DNA of 64,000 nucleotides from Microcystis aeruginosa FD4 (lineage in GTDB: Bacteria > Cyanobacteriota > Cyanobacteriia > Cyanobacteriales > Microcystaceae). This document shows positions 45,914 through 54,884 of the stretch, in pieces. Position 1 is the first letter of the stretch, and every line of letters begins with the position of its first letter. Location of the stretch: positions 2,728,001-2,792,000 of the forward strand of contig NZ_CP046973.1 of assembly GCF_009792235.1 (NCBI RefSeq). Reading direction: 5' to 3'. The position numbers and the translations under genes are program-made. The notes beneath the pieces were generated by a model. It was not told the origin of the DNA. It searched no databases and saw only the letters and a program-made list of their open reading frames with translations.

Positions 45914-46297
45914 AGCCTCGCCCTTTTAGGGCGACTTTATAGGATGTATGATATTAATAAGAATAGCGGGCAGGGTAAGCAACCGCTTAAAAAACCCAGT
46001 CATCAACCGATGAACGCACCTTGAAAACTAGAGTTATGGGGTTCTATAGGGGAATGCTCCTATAGGTAAAAGCTCTCAGCGTCAAGTACCAAAGAAACCA
46101 ATTATTTTAGAGGTTTTGAACTGTATCGTAGGGCATACGAGAACAGGCTTCTGTAAGGTCGCGAAAGTCTGAGGAGAGAACCACCTCTGGGTGGGATTTC
46201 GCCAGGAATCTAATTCAAGTGGACTCGTCGAAGCCCGAAATTCTCAGCAGTGATGCTAGAAGAATCCACGTCCGTTTACGGCGTGGGGTATGTCAAG
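45910..46297 (+). ncRNA. HEARO / omega-RNA-like structured RNA (element B)
   Basis: About 390 bp with no protein. It has many strong hairpins: CGCCC/GGGCG (45919-45933), TCATC/GATGA (about 46000-46013), CTATAGG/CCTATAG (about 46044-46064), and a final stem CCACG...CGTGG with CCG/CGG nested inside (46266-46286), ending in ATGTCAA. The strings GTCGAAGCCCGAAATTCTCAG and CCTTGAAAACTAGAGT recall the HEARO RNA consensus, the omega-RNA of IscB/IsrB nucleases. No IscB or IsrB frame follows, so it would be a solitary copy. Its 5' end starts at the brnA stop. Assignment is from memory of the motif. Confidence 0.55.
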
Positions 46298-46301
46298 CCG
46301 T

Positions 46302-46317
46302 ATTCTTCGGGAAGAAT
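46302..46317 (+). terminator. Tight hairpin after element B
   Basis: ATTCTTC-GG-GAAGAAT is a perfect 7-bp palindrome just past the element B end. There is no T-run on the plus strand, so it is a weak terminator candidate or a structural part of the element end. Confidence 0.3.
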
Positions 46318-46423
46318 TATCAGCCCTCCAATAATGTTGCTTGTGATAGTTACAAGTTAGCCGATCGCTGTGTTGTTCTGAGGAATAGCGATCGCTTTTT
46401 AATTTTTTCTGGTCAAGGTTTAG

Positions 46424-46594
46424 TTAAACGGTAAGAGGGGTAATTTTGTAAAGATGTGCTAAATTGGAAGCTTTTTGTAGATCACCTTGACGAAGGGCTT
46501 CCCGGACATCATCTAATTTTTGAGCGTCTTCTAATGATAAATAGGGCGACCATCCTTCGGGAGTCTCAATCAGTTCGACTTCCACTTCAGCCAT
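46424..46594 (-). CDS. Small conserved protein of antitoxin-like type
   Basis: From ATG 46594 the product is 56 residues (MAEVEVELIETPEGWSPYLS, then LEDAQKLDDVREALRQGDL). Short proteins with ETPEGWSPYLSLEDA...DDVREALRxGD are frequent in cyanobacteria and are often encoded beside a toxin-like partner, so an antitoxin role is possible. The presumed partner is missing, and the IS5-type element lies just 28 bp upstream, so the locus may have been cut. The 24-codon upstream extension in frame comes largely from IS sequence and is not expected to be used. Confidence 0.6.
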   Translation of the reverse strand: MAEVEVELIETPEGWSPYLSLEDAQKLDDVREALRQGDLQKASNLAHLYKITPLTV

Positions 46595-46621
46595 GTACTC
46601 TCCAATGTGGATGAGTTTAAT

Positions 46622-47544
46622 AGATCTCTTGCATAAGTCTAGACAAAATAGGATAAAATAGTCCAAGAGTTAAGATTGAACGATGACTTACGAACAAGTA
46701 AAAACTTTAAAGCCAACAGAGTTCAAACGCTTGTGGGTCGTGTATCCAGATACATTTAAGGATATGGTAACAGTCCTAAAGGCAGAAAAAGTTTGGCAAA
46801 AAAAGACAGGTAGACCTAGCAAATTGAGTACGGAAGACCAACTACTAATAACATTAGAATATTGGCGAGAATATCGCACCTATTTTCATCGGGGAAATAG
46901 TTGGGGTGTTAACGAATCAACGGCGTATAGAATTGTTAGGAAAGTAGAGAATATTCTCATCAAATCAGGTCTGTTTAATCTACCCGGAAAAAAAGCCCTA
47001 TTAGAAAGTAATAGTGAAATAGAAATAATAGTGGTGGATGTGTCAGAAGATGAGATAGAAAGACCCAAAAAAAAACAGAAATCATACTATAGTGGCAAGC
47101 AGGGATACCACACATTAAAGTCGCAAGTCGTTGCCGATCAAAAAAGCGAGCAGGTAATCTGTGTCCGTTGTGAGAAAGGAAGAGTCCATGATTTTCGACT
47201 GTGGAAAGAGAGCAAAATAAGGTTAAATAAGGAAATAGAAATATTAGGGGATAAAGGCTATCAAGGAATTCAGAAAATCCATCAAAACAGTCAAATTCCT
47301 CATAAAAAAAAGAAAAAAGAAAAACTAAGTAAAGAGCAAAAAAAAGCCAATCGTCAGTTATCACAACGGCGCATAGTTATAGAACATATTCATCGTCGTC
47401 TCAAAATATTTCGGATACTTTCATCAAGATACAGAAATCGCAGACGGCGATTTGGTCTGAGATTGAATTTGATTGCTGGTATCTACAATTACGAATTTCG
47501 TTACCGACAAAAGGATATATCTTGATTACTTTTGCAAGAGATCT
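46622..47544. mobile_element. IS5-family insertion sequence
   Basis: AGATCTCTTGCA (46622-46633) and TGCAAGAGATCT (47533-47544) are perfect 12-bp inverted ends flanking a complete transposase gene. The exact border and the target duplication are unclear. A 2-bp AT duplication is possible if the ends are the inner CTCTTGCA. The element is inserted into a fragment of another transposase gene on its right. Confidence 0.82.
46683..47525 (+). CDS. IS5-family transposase (DDE_Tnp_4 type)
   Basis: 280 residues. The N-terminal helix-turn-helix region (STEDQLLITLEYWREYRTYF, SWGVNESTAYRIVRKVE) precedes the DDE catalytic core: Asp in VVDVSEDEIER, Asp in LGDKGYQG and Glu in VIEHIHRRLKIF. The spacing and the basic C-terminal tail (RYRNRRRRFG) are typical. 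The gene is uninterrupted, so the element may be active. It catalyses cut-and-paste transposition using the terminal repeats around it. Confidence 0.92.
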   Translation: MTYEQVKTLKPTEFKRLWVVYPDTFKDMVTVLKAEKVWQKKTGRPSKLSTEDQLLITLEYWREYRTYFHRGNSWGVNESTAYRIVRKVENILIKSGLFNLPGKKALLESNSEIEIIVVDVSEDEIERPKKKQKSYYSGKQGYHTLKSQVVADQKSEQVICVRCEKGRVHDFRLWKESKIRLNKEIEILGDKGYQGIQKIHQNSQIPHKKKKKEKLSKEQKKANRQLSQRRIVIEHIHRRLKIFRILSSRYRNRRRRFGLRLNLIAGIYNYEFRYRQKDIS

Positions 47545-47698
47545 CTTCTGAGAAGTTTTGGGCATATTCTTCTTCAAATTCTGACCAAGGAATTATATTG
47601 GCCATAATTACCCAACGATTGTCTGGGGATAATTTCCCCTCCGAGGAAAACTCGAAGTTTTCTGGTGAGGTTGGGAGTAGCTCGACTCTGCGGTACAT
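47545..47698 (-). pseudogene. 5' fragment of a second transposase, cut by the IS5 element
   Basis: From ATG 47698 the frame reads MYRRVELLPTSPENFEF, GKLSPDNRWVIMANIIPW, then EFEEEYAQNFSEE, and runs into the IS5 element. I recall this as the N terminus of a multicopy IS transposase (DUF772-type) in Microcystis-like genomes. The rest of that gene is not seen on the far side of the IS. The family name is uncertain. Confidence 0.65.
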
Positions 47699-48178
47699 TT
47701 GTACTAGCCAAGAAAGGTGCAAGGGTTTTAAGCGATTTTAGCAGATTTCCTTGCACCTGAGCGACTCTCAATTCAGCTAAAAGCCTTTTCCGATAAAGGT
47801 TACAGCTTCTTTCAGCCAGCCCTATTTAGGCTCACAGAGCAAAAATAATGTGTAAATTGGGAGATTGCACTTGGCGGTCGTTGGCTTGGTAATCGTTCTC
47901 ATGAGCTGTCTTGTCAGAAGAGACTCTCTTCCATGAGTAAATCAAATCTGAGAGGGTTTCGTCAAGAGGTCAGGCGATAAATTGTATCCTTAGCTACCAA
48001 AATTAGAGGATGCAAATTTGAGCCTTTTTGTCAATGCGTAAGTCCTACCATTCTCCCAATACTTTCTTCCTGATCGCTGAAATGCTTGTCAATTCTTAAA
48101 TTTAGAATTGCTGTCCTATGCCCATGCTAATCACAAAATTGGCTAATTGTCAATAGCGTTTTAGGTGCGCTTACCCTG
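47699..48178. other. Intergenic region between IS remnant and exporter operon
   Basis: 480 bp with no complete gene. The part next to the transposase fragment (TTGCACCTGAGCGACTCTCA near 47750) may be the outer end of the old IS. GCACTTGGCGGTCGTTGG and a run of short direct words suggest further IS debris. No RNA gene is recognised. Confidence 0.4.
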
Positions 48179-49309
48179 CTAACTTAATTGACGACGAAAA
48201 CGGTTGATCCCGATAGATAGTATCAGTAGAGCAAATCCAACGAGTGCAGTTGCTTCAGGCCAAAGTGTATCGAGATTAAGTCCTTTGAGTAGAATTGCCC
48301 TAGTGATATTAACATAATGACGTAGAGGGTTTAATAAAGAGAAATATTTAAGAATAAGAGGCATACTTTCAAGAGGGGCAATTGATCCAGATAGTTGAAT
48401 TAAAGGCAAATTGACAAAAAAAGATAAAAGGAAAGCTTGCTGTTGTGTTCGGGAAATTGTTGCTAATATAATTCCTATCCCAATTCCTATAAGGATATAA
48501 ACTCCTGATAGAACCATAAATAAAGCAAAATTACCTCGTAAAGGAATTTTGAAAACGATTATGCCAAGTCCTAAAGATAAGAAAACATTGCCCATTAGCA
48601 ACATAAATAAAGGGACTATTTTCGCTAGTAAAATTTCCCACGCTTCCGATGGAGTCATTAGTAATTGTTCTAAAGTACCTGTATCTTTCTCTCGTATCAC
48701 TGTACCAGAAGAAACTAAAGAACTGGTTAAAGTAAAAATAGCTCCCATGATTCCAGTCACAAAAAACCAACTACTAGTTAGTCCTGGATTGTAAAGAAAA
48801 ATAGTTTGTGGAATAATTAATGGACTAACTTTGTCTAGATTCAATTTTTGATTATATTGCCTAATTATTTGCTTGATATAGCCCCAGGAAACTCCAGCAG
48901 TATTTGCATCAACTCCATCAATAATAATTTGAATTTCAGTGATTTTATCTTGACTTAATGTTCGAGAAAAATCAGGAGGGATTACTAAACCAATAGTTAG
49001 CTTACCTTCTTTAACTTTTTTGTCTAATTCTTTCTCATTTTTTAAAATTATCTCCAAATTAAAAGCTTGATTTTCAGTTAATTCAGAAATTAATTCACGA
49101 CTTTGAAAAGTGTTATCGTAATTAACTACTCCTAATTTTAATTGTTGAATATCTGGATTAATAGAATAACCAAAAATTAATAATTGAACAATAGGAGAAA
49201 ATAGTAAAAAAACCAACAAATTTTTATCTCTTACAATTTGATTAACTTCTTTAAAAAATAGAGCCAAAAAACGACTATTTGATATATTTTTTAATAAACT
49301 TAAAAGCAT
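48179..49309 (-). CDS. ABC-2 type permease (YbhR/YbhS-like), second copy
   Basis: 376 residues. The layout is one N-terminal transmembrane helix, a large extracytoplasmic domain (about residues 50-180), then five helices, with the ABC-2 signature VIREKDTGTLEQLLMTP (about residues 200-216). It is the last gene of the HlyD - ABC - permease - permease operon, six bases after the preceding permease. The two permeases should form a heterodimer for export of drugs, lipids or a metabolite. Substrate unknown. Confidence 0.88.
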   Translation of the reverse strand: MLLSLLKNISNSRFLALFFKEVNQIVRDKNLLVFLLFSPIVQLLIFGYSINPDIQQLKLGVVNYDNTFQSRELISELTENQAFNLEIILKNEKELDKKVKEGKLTIGLVIPPDFSRTLSQDKITEIQIIIDGVDANTAGVSWGYIKQIIRQYNQKLNLDKVSPLIIPQTIFLYNPGLTSSWFFVTGIMGAIFTLTSSLVSSGTVIREKDTGTLEQLLMTPSEAWEILLAKIVPLFMLLMGNVFLSLGLGIIVFKIPLRGNFALFMVLSGVYILIGIGIGIILATISRTQQQAFLLSFFVNLPLIQLSGSIAPLESMPLILKYFSLLNPLRHYVNITRAILLKGLNLDTLWPEATALVGFALLILSIGINRFRRQLS

Positions 49310-49315
49310 AATTTA

Positions 49316-50437
49316 TTAATCCTTAAGTTGCATTTTTTTGATTAATTGATAAGTTAGATAAAAAACAATTATTCCCCAAAGCATCAAAATAAGTAAAGAA
49401 AGCCAAACTCCACTCCATCCAATTCCTCTAACATAAGCATCCCGACTTATTTCAATATAATATCTAGTGGGAATGAGATAAGAAATTAGAGATAGAGGAA
49501 AAGGAATATTGTTAATAGGATAAATAAAACCTGAAAGAAGTAAAGCTGTTAAAAAACCAGTCATAGCAACGGCTTCAATGGCCGCAGTTTGATTGGGTGC
49601 ACGAATTCCAATAAAAATTCCATATAAAGTAGAATTAAATAAAAAAATGATAGTTCCCAATAATAAAGTTGTAGGATCAATAACTAATTTTAGTTTCCAA
49701 ATTAATAAGCCACAAACCATGATGAAAACTGCTTCTAAAATACCGATAAAAAGATAAGCAAAACTTTTGCCTAAAATAAATTCTGTGGCTGTTATAGCGG
49801 AAGAATAAACTTGAACGATTGTTCCTTCAGTTTTTTCCCTGATCATGGCAATAGCTGCTAATAGCGAGGGATAAGTCCATAAAATTAATCCATATAATCC
49901 AGGTATAATATAAAGATGTTCTTGACGACCCGGATTAAACCAAATCCGAAGATGTGCTGTTAAATTATTGTTGCTGGTTTGTAATCCCTCATATTGTAAA
50001 AAAAAGAAAGTAGTAGCCTGTATGCTATTTTTGATTAGACGGGCATTATTAACATCACTTCCATCGACTAAAATTTGAACAAAACTAGGAGAATTTGATT
50101 TAATTTTTTTGCTAAAATCGGGAGGAATAATAACAGCTACTTTAGCAATACCTTGAGCAATTAAAATATCAGTTTGTTGCCCTGAATACTTAGATAAAAA
50201 TTTATCATCTATTCGCTTAAACTGATTAGTTGCGAGGAGACGTTCAATATAAGCACGACTTAAGGGAGTTAACGAAAAATCTTGAATATATATCGGAATA
50301 TTTTTAGATTCTAAGCGAATGGCAAAACCAAAAATCAAGAGAGTCATGAAAGGTAACACGAATGCAAGTGCTAAAGTCAGACGATCTCGCTTAAATTGGG
50401 ATAATTCTTTAATGCATTGAACAAAAATTTTTTTCAT
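49316..50437 (-). CDS. ABC-2 type permease (YbhS-like), first copy
   Basis: 373 residues with the same fold as its neighbour: an N-terminal helix, an external loop domain (residues ~50-180), then helices, with AMIREKTEGTIVQVYSS as the conserved cytoplasmic motif. It lies 64 bp after the ATPase gene. It pairs with the 48179-49309 product as the membrane part of a YbhGFSR-type exporter. Confidence 0.88.
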   Translation of the reverse strand: MKKIFVQCIKELSQFKRDRLTLALAFVLPFMTLLIFGFAIRLESKNIPIYIQDFSLTPLSRAYIERLLATNQFKRIDDKFLSKYSGQQTDILIAQGIAKVAVIIPPDFSKKIKSNSPSFVQILVDGSDVNNARLIKNSIQATTFFFLQYEGLQTSNNNLTAHLRIWFNPGRQEHLYIIPGLYGLILWTYPSLLAAIAMIREKTEGTIVQVYSSAITATEFILGKSFAYLFIGILEAVFIMVCGLLIWKLKLVIDPTTLLLGTIIFLFNSTLYGIFIGIRAPNQTAAIEAVAMTGFLTALLLSGFIYPINNIPFPLSLISYLIPTRYYIEISRDAYVRGIGWSGVWLSLLILMLWGIIVFYLTYQLIKKMQLKD

Positions 50438-50501
50438 CTTTTTGAATCGAGAGTCTGCTTCGTCGAATTAACTCCAATTTTCTTGAAGTTTTTGAGGGAC
50501 T

Positions 50502-52478
50502 TTAGTCACGTTTTGAATGACGTTCAACAATAGTAATAAAAACATCTTCTAAAGAAAAGGGAATAGGACGTATCAAAAATATCTGAATATTAGCCACTTT
50601 TAGAAGAGTTTTAATCTGAGAGATTTCAAAGTCAGGGTTAATTACAATAACATGAAGGCGATCTCCAAAAAAAGAGACCCGCCAAGGCTCTAGCTCCTTT
50701 TTAAGTAAATCATAAGTCTGTTGAATATTATTAGTTGATAACTCAATTAATTCTCCAGGTTGAGTCGCTTTCAGTTCACTAGGAGAACCTTGAGCAACAA
50801 TTTCTCCTCCTACCATAAATCCAATTCGGTTACATTGTTCAGCTTCCTCTAGATAGTGAGTCGTTACTAAGATTGATGTACCAGAACGGGCGAATTGATT
50901 AATTAGTTTCCAAAATTGACGACGAGCTAAAGGATCGACACCAGACGTAGGTTCATCTAAAAAAAGGATACTTGGTTCATGCATTACAGAAGCTCCAAAA
51001 GCTACCCGCTGCTTCCAACCACCTGGTAAATTACCGGTTAACATCTTTTCTTTCCCGTGTAAACCACAAGTTTCTAAAACCCATTCTATTTTACGACGGC
51101 GCAATCGACGAGAAACACCATAAACTCCACAATAAAACTCTAAATTTTCTAAAATTGTTAAATCATCATAGAGAGTAAACTTTTGGCTCATATAGCCAAT
51201 TTTTTGTCGCAGTTGACTACTACGAGAATTAACTTGAGTCCCAGCCAGAGATAATTGACCTGTAGTTGGTTCAATTAAACCACATAACATTTTAATAGTA
51301 GTTGTTTTACCTGCTCCATTAGCTCCTAATAATCCATAAATTTCCCCATATTGAACTTCCAAATTAATCTCTTTAACAGCTTTAAAATTACCAAATACTT
51401 TTCCTAAAGAATTTACTTCAATAGCTAAATCTGAATTTTCTCGAAAGTGATTACCCTGATCATGGGGGAATGGTTTAAAAGGCGGGGGATTTTCTAATTG
51501 TTGTAACCGAGTAATAAAAACATTTTCTAAAGTCGGCTCAACCACTTGAATAGAGTCTAATTTAATTTTATTTAATTGACAAAGATTTTTAATTTCAGTT
51601 TTTCCATGATGGGAATTTTTAACCAATACATCTAGGCGATCTCCAAATGTTTGTACATCTACCAAGAATTTTTTATGGCAGTGTGCGATGAGGATTTTTT
51701 CAAGAGATTCTAATTCTAGAGTTCGTATTTCTAACCGTTTTAAAGCTAAACTGTCTCGGAGTTCTGAAAGAATACCTATTTGCTCAATTTTTCCTTTATG
51801 GATGAAAGCAATTCGATGACAACGTTCAGCCTCATCAAGATATGGGGTCGCAACAACAATTGTCATTCCTGCATGAGCAATTCCTACTAAAATATCCCAA
51901 AACTCACGACGAGAAACGGGATCAACGCCTGTTGTTGGTTCATCTAATAAAAGAATTTCTGGTTGAGAAATTAACGCACAACATAGAGCCAATTTCTGTT
52001 TCATTCCCCCTGAAAGTTGTCCAGCCAAACGGTCACTAAATCCCTGTAAATTAACTAATTGCAAATATTTATTACGTAATTGAGTATAAACATGAGAAGA
52101 AACTTGGCATACTCCGGCACTGTAACGTAGGTTCTCTTCAATCGTCAAGTCTGAATATAAAGAAAATTTCTGAGTTAAATAGCCAATGGAGAGGCGAACT
52201 TGGCGAGGTGGGTGTCCCAAAACCGTTACTTTTCCGGCTGAAGCTTCCATTATACCACCTAAAATATGGAAGGTACTCGTTTTTCCTGCACCATCGGGTC
52301 CAATTAACCCAAAAATTTCTCCTTTTCGCACAGAAAAATTAATCCCTTTAATAGCCACTAATTCATCATAATGTTTATAGAGGTCTTTAACTTCAATAAC
52401 CTTCAAGGCTGAAGATGAATTAACATCAGCTTGAAAAGAGTTATCAAAATGTGATTGTAAAATTTGACGACTCATCAC
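50502..52478 (-). CDS. Tandem-domain ABC exporter ATPase (YbhF-like)
   Basis: 658 residues with two nucleotide-binding domains. Domain 1: Walker A GPDGAGKTS, signature LSGGMKQKLAL, Walker B LLLDEPTTGVD. Domain 2 (from about residue 355): Walker A GANGAGKTTT, an altered signature LPGGWKQRVAF, Walker B LFLDEPTSGVD. The second signature has Pro for Ser, but the equivalent exists in YbhF-type proteins, so it may be functional. The 5' end overlaps the HlyD gene stop by four bases. It powers the two permeases downstream. Confidence 0.92.
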   Translation of the reverse strand: MMSRQILQSHFDNSFQADVNSSSALKVIEVKDLYKHYDELVAIKGINFSVRKGEIFGLIGPDGAGKTSTFHILGGIMEASAGKVTVLGHPPRQVRLSIGYLTQKFSLYSDLTIEENLRYSAGVCQVSSHVYTQLRNKYLQLVNLQGFSDRLAGQLSGGMKQKLALCCALISQPEILLLDEPTTGVDPVSRREFWDILVGIAHAGMTIVVATPYLDEAERCHRIAFIHKGKIEQIGILSELRDSLALKRLEIRTLELESLEKILIAHCHKKFLVDVQTFGDRLDVLVKNSHHGKTEIKNLCQLNKIKLDSIQVVEPTLENVFITRLQQLENPPPFKPFPHDQGNHFRENSDLAIEVNSLGKVFGNFKAVKEINLEVQYGEIYGLLGANGAGKTTTIKMLCGLIEPTTGQLSLAGTQVNSRSSQLRQKIGYMSQKFTLYDDLTILENLEFYCGVYGVSRRLRRRKIEWVLETCGLHGKEKMLTGNLPGGWKQRVAFGASVMHEPSILFLDEPTSGVDPLARRQFWKLINQFARSGTSILVTTHYLEEAEQCNRIGFMVGGEIVAQGSPSELKATQPGELIELSTNNIQQTYDLLKKELEPWRVSFFGDRLHVIVINPDFEISQIKTLLKVANIQIFLIRPIPFSLEDVFITIVERHSKRD

Positions 52479-53752
52479 GACTCTTCCTCTAGCTTAATTT
52501 CTGCATCAGCTGGCATTCCAGGTTTTGCAAACCCCTGGGGATTGTCTAGACTGAATTTTATTCCAAAAACTTGTTTGACTCGATCTTCTTGAAAATAGAT
52601 ATTTTCAGGGGTAAAAGATGCTTGAGTATCGATCGCACTAATGTGTGCACTGAGAGGCCGATCAGGAGCAGAATCTAAAAAAACTTGAGCTTGTTGACCA
52701 ATTTTGATTTTCCCAACTTCACCTTCGGGAATATATCCTCGAAGATAAACAGTATCAGGATTAATAACTGTCAACAGAGTTTTGCCAGCAGAGACAACAA
52801 CTCCTGGTTCGACAGTGCGAACTATTACAATCCCATCAATCGGACTAATTACGTTTAAATCGTCTATTTTTGTTTTTATTTGTTGCTCTTCCGCTTTAGC
52901 ATTAGCGACTTCTGCTTGGGCTGCTTTATATCGTAAACGCGATTGAGCTAACTGGTTGGTTAAACTTTGAAGTTGAGTCAGACGAATTTGAGAATTTAAA
53001 AGGGTCGTTTGTGCTAATTTTAACTCTCCCTCTGCTGCTTCAATTAATTTTTGAAAAGAATTTACGGAAGCTTGACGAGCTTTGACTGTGGCTTGACTTG
53101 TGGCTAATACTGTTTCAGCTTGATCGAATTGCTGTTGAATAATCACTCCTTCTGTAAATAATGTTAAAAAACGATTATAATTAGTTTGTGCCAGCTTGAG
53201 TTCAGCTTTAGCTTGATCAAGTTGACTATGTGCTTCATTGAGTTGGGATTTACTAGAATCGAGATTGGCTTTAGCTTGAAAAAGACGCGCTTGGGAGTCT
53301 TGTTTAGACTGCTCTATATTAAGTTTGACTTCTTGAATTTGATTTTCAATAATACTTATTTGTAAAGCAGCTTCACCTTCCTGTTGTTGAGTAACGAGTA
53401 AACGGGCCTTTGCCCCTTGTAGTTGAGATCGAATTTCTTCGTCATCTTGACGGACAAGTATCTGATTTTTAGAAACTTTATCTCCCTCTCTAACAGCAAC
53501 AAAGTTAATTCTTCCTGAAACTTTAGAGCTAATATCAGTTTCATAGGCTTCTACGCGTCCACTGATTCGCAATGGGTGAACTTTTTTGAGAATTGAAAAA
53601 TACCAAAAGCTACCTAATGTTCCTACAATGGATAAACCTAAAACCAGTAAAGATACTCGAAACAATCTTCGACTAGAAGAAGATGGGGCAAAAGTTTTAA
53701 TTTTTTCTTGCTGAAGTTTTAAATTGAGTTGATTCATACTTGTTTGAGTCAT
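52475..53752 (-). CDS. HlyD-family membrane fusion protein (YbhG-like)
   Basis: 425 residues. It has a single N-terminal transmembrane helix (LLVLGLSIVGTLGSFWYF, about residues 34-51), a biotinyl-lipoyl-like half (ISGRVEAYETDISSKVSGRI), a long alpha-helical hairpin (about residues 105-290), the second lipoyl half (NVISPIDGIVIVRTVEPGVVV) and a beta-barrel tail. It bridges the inner-membrane ABC exporter to an outer-membrane channel. It is the first gene of the operon and is preceded by the dienelactone hydrolase gene 68 bp upstream on the same strand. Confidence 0.92.
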   Translation of the reverse strand: MTQTSMNQLNLKLQQEKIKTFAPSSSSRRLFRVSLLVLGLSIVGTLGSFWYFSILKKVHPLRISGRVEAYETDISSKVSGRINFVAVREGDKVSKNQILVRQDDEEIRSQLQGAKARLLVTQQQEGEAALQISIIENQIQEVKLNIEQSKQDSQARLFQAKANLDSSKSQLNEAHSQLDQAKAELKLAQTNYNRFLTLFTEGVIIQQQFDQAETVLATSQATVKARQASVNSFQKLIEAAEGELKLAQTTLLNSQIRLTQLQSLTNQLAQSRLRYKAAQAEVANAKAEEQQIKTKIDDLNVISPIDGIVIVRTVEPGVVVSAGKTLLTVINPDTVYLRGYIPEGEVGKIKIGQQAQVFLDSAPDRPLSAHISAIDTQASFTPENIYFQEDRVKQVFGIKFSLDNPQGFAKPGMPADAEIKLEEES

Positions 53753-53820
53753 GTTGTTAGGAATATTTTGTTGTTTTTGACAAATTATTTATACATTAAA
53801 TAATTTGGTTTGGGTATTGA

Positions 53821-54615
53821 TTAAGATTGAATCAGACGATCCCTAATAAAAGCTACAGTTTGAGATTCAGCGATAACGGTTGGATGTTCTGGGCGATCAA
53901 CATAATTCACTCCTAAAACCGAATGTGCTAAGGGATTAATCCCATGTTGATTACCAATAGAGGAATCAATTTCGATCACTAGAAAGTTAGAGCCAAAAGC
54001 CTGACGAAGTCTCCGAAACCTTTGGGAAGGAACGAAGATATCATTGGTAAATCGCAACCCTAATAAACAAATGTTTTGTTCAGCACTTCTGGCTTTTGCT
54101 TGTTCTAGGGTATTTTCATCAACTCCTACCTCTGATTGACGGGACAGTGTTAGGGCAAACGGAAGTGAAGGATTGCAAACAACAGGGGCTAATACCGCCT
54201 CTTCTATCATCATTGCCAAAGCAAAACCTCCTGTAAGACACATTCCAATAGCTCCGACTCCAGGTCCGCCAGATTGACTATGGGCATATCGGGCTAACAA
54301 TCTTAACCAAGAGGTCACCGGACTGTTTTTATTGGTTGCTAATACGGTAAACTCTTGCATAACACAAGCACGACCTAAAGAGTTTGCTATGTAGGGGATA
54401 CTGACCTTTTTGCCTGGTTTACCTAACAATGAAGGCAACCAAACCGATAAACCCGCATTACAAAAAGCATTGGCTAACCGAATCACTCCAGGGTGAATCC
54501 CCGGAATCTCGTGCATAACAATTACTGCTGGCCCTTGACCTTTGCGAAAAACAGTACGAGTTTCATTATCAAAAGTCAATTCAAGCTCGTCAAAATCAGA
54601 TAAATTCTGTAACAT
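53821..54615 (-). CDS. Dienelactone hydrolase family protein
   Basis: 264 residues, alpha/beta fold. The nucleophile is Cys in IGMCLTGGFAL (about residue 142), as in true dienelactone hydrolases. HEIPGIHPG holds the conserved Glu that primes the Cys, FTNDIFVPS holds an acid candidate (Asp) and the His lies in PLAHSVLG. It is cytoplasmic by the lack of a signal peptide. It could act on lactones or esters linked to the exported compound, but this is inference from position only. Confidence 0.82.
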   Translation of the reverse strand: MLQNLSDFDELELTFDNETRTVFRKGQGPAVIVMHEIPGIHPGVIRLANAFCNAGLSVWLPSLLGKPGKKVSIPYIANSLGRACVMQEFTVLATNKNSPVTSWLRLLARYAHSQSGGPGVGAIGMCLTGGFALAMMIEEAVLAPVVCNPSLPFALTLSRQSEVGVDENTLEQAKARSAEQNICLLGLRFTNDIFVPSQRFRRLRQAFGSNFLVIEIDSSIGNQHGINPLAHSVLGVNYVDRPEHPTVIAESQTVAFIRDRLIQS

Positions 54616-54720
54616 AAATACTGCAATGACTGAAATTAAAGATTAAGAACAATAGATATCCCCAATAATCTAGATTTAACCCTACAGAACAGTTTACATT
54701 TTAACAATTTACAGTTTACA

Positions 54721-54841
54721 GGGAGCATCTCACTTATGCAAGTGAGTAATTATACTTGTCGCTAAAACTTGCTTCTGGTAAGGCTTTCAAAATAGCTTGA
54801 CATAAAACTTAATTTAGGAGTTACAAAGGTGAGATGCTCCC
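54721..54841. mobile_element. 121-bp MITE with GGGAGCATCTCAC ends and 8-bp target duplication
   Basis: GGGAGCATCTCAC (54721-54733) and GTGAGATGCTCCC (54829-54841) are a perfect 13-bp inverted repeat. AGTTTACA stands directly outside both ends (54713-54720 and 54842-54849), consistent with an 8-bp target-site duplication. The flank is itself a short AGTTTAC repeat, which weakens that evidence a little. Confidence 0.82.
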
Positions 54842-54884
54842 AGTTTACAGTTTACACGGGTTTGAGGTTAATTTATGGAAATAT

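Noticed and set aside
46219..46434. 71-residue plus-strand frame
   Set aside because: Overlaps the 3' hairpin of element B and shows RNA-like rather than protein-like sequence.
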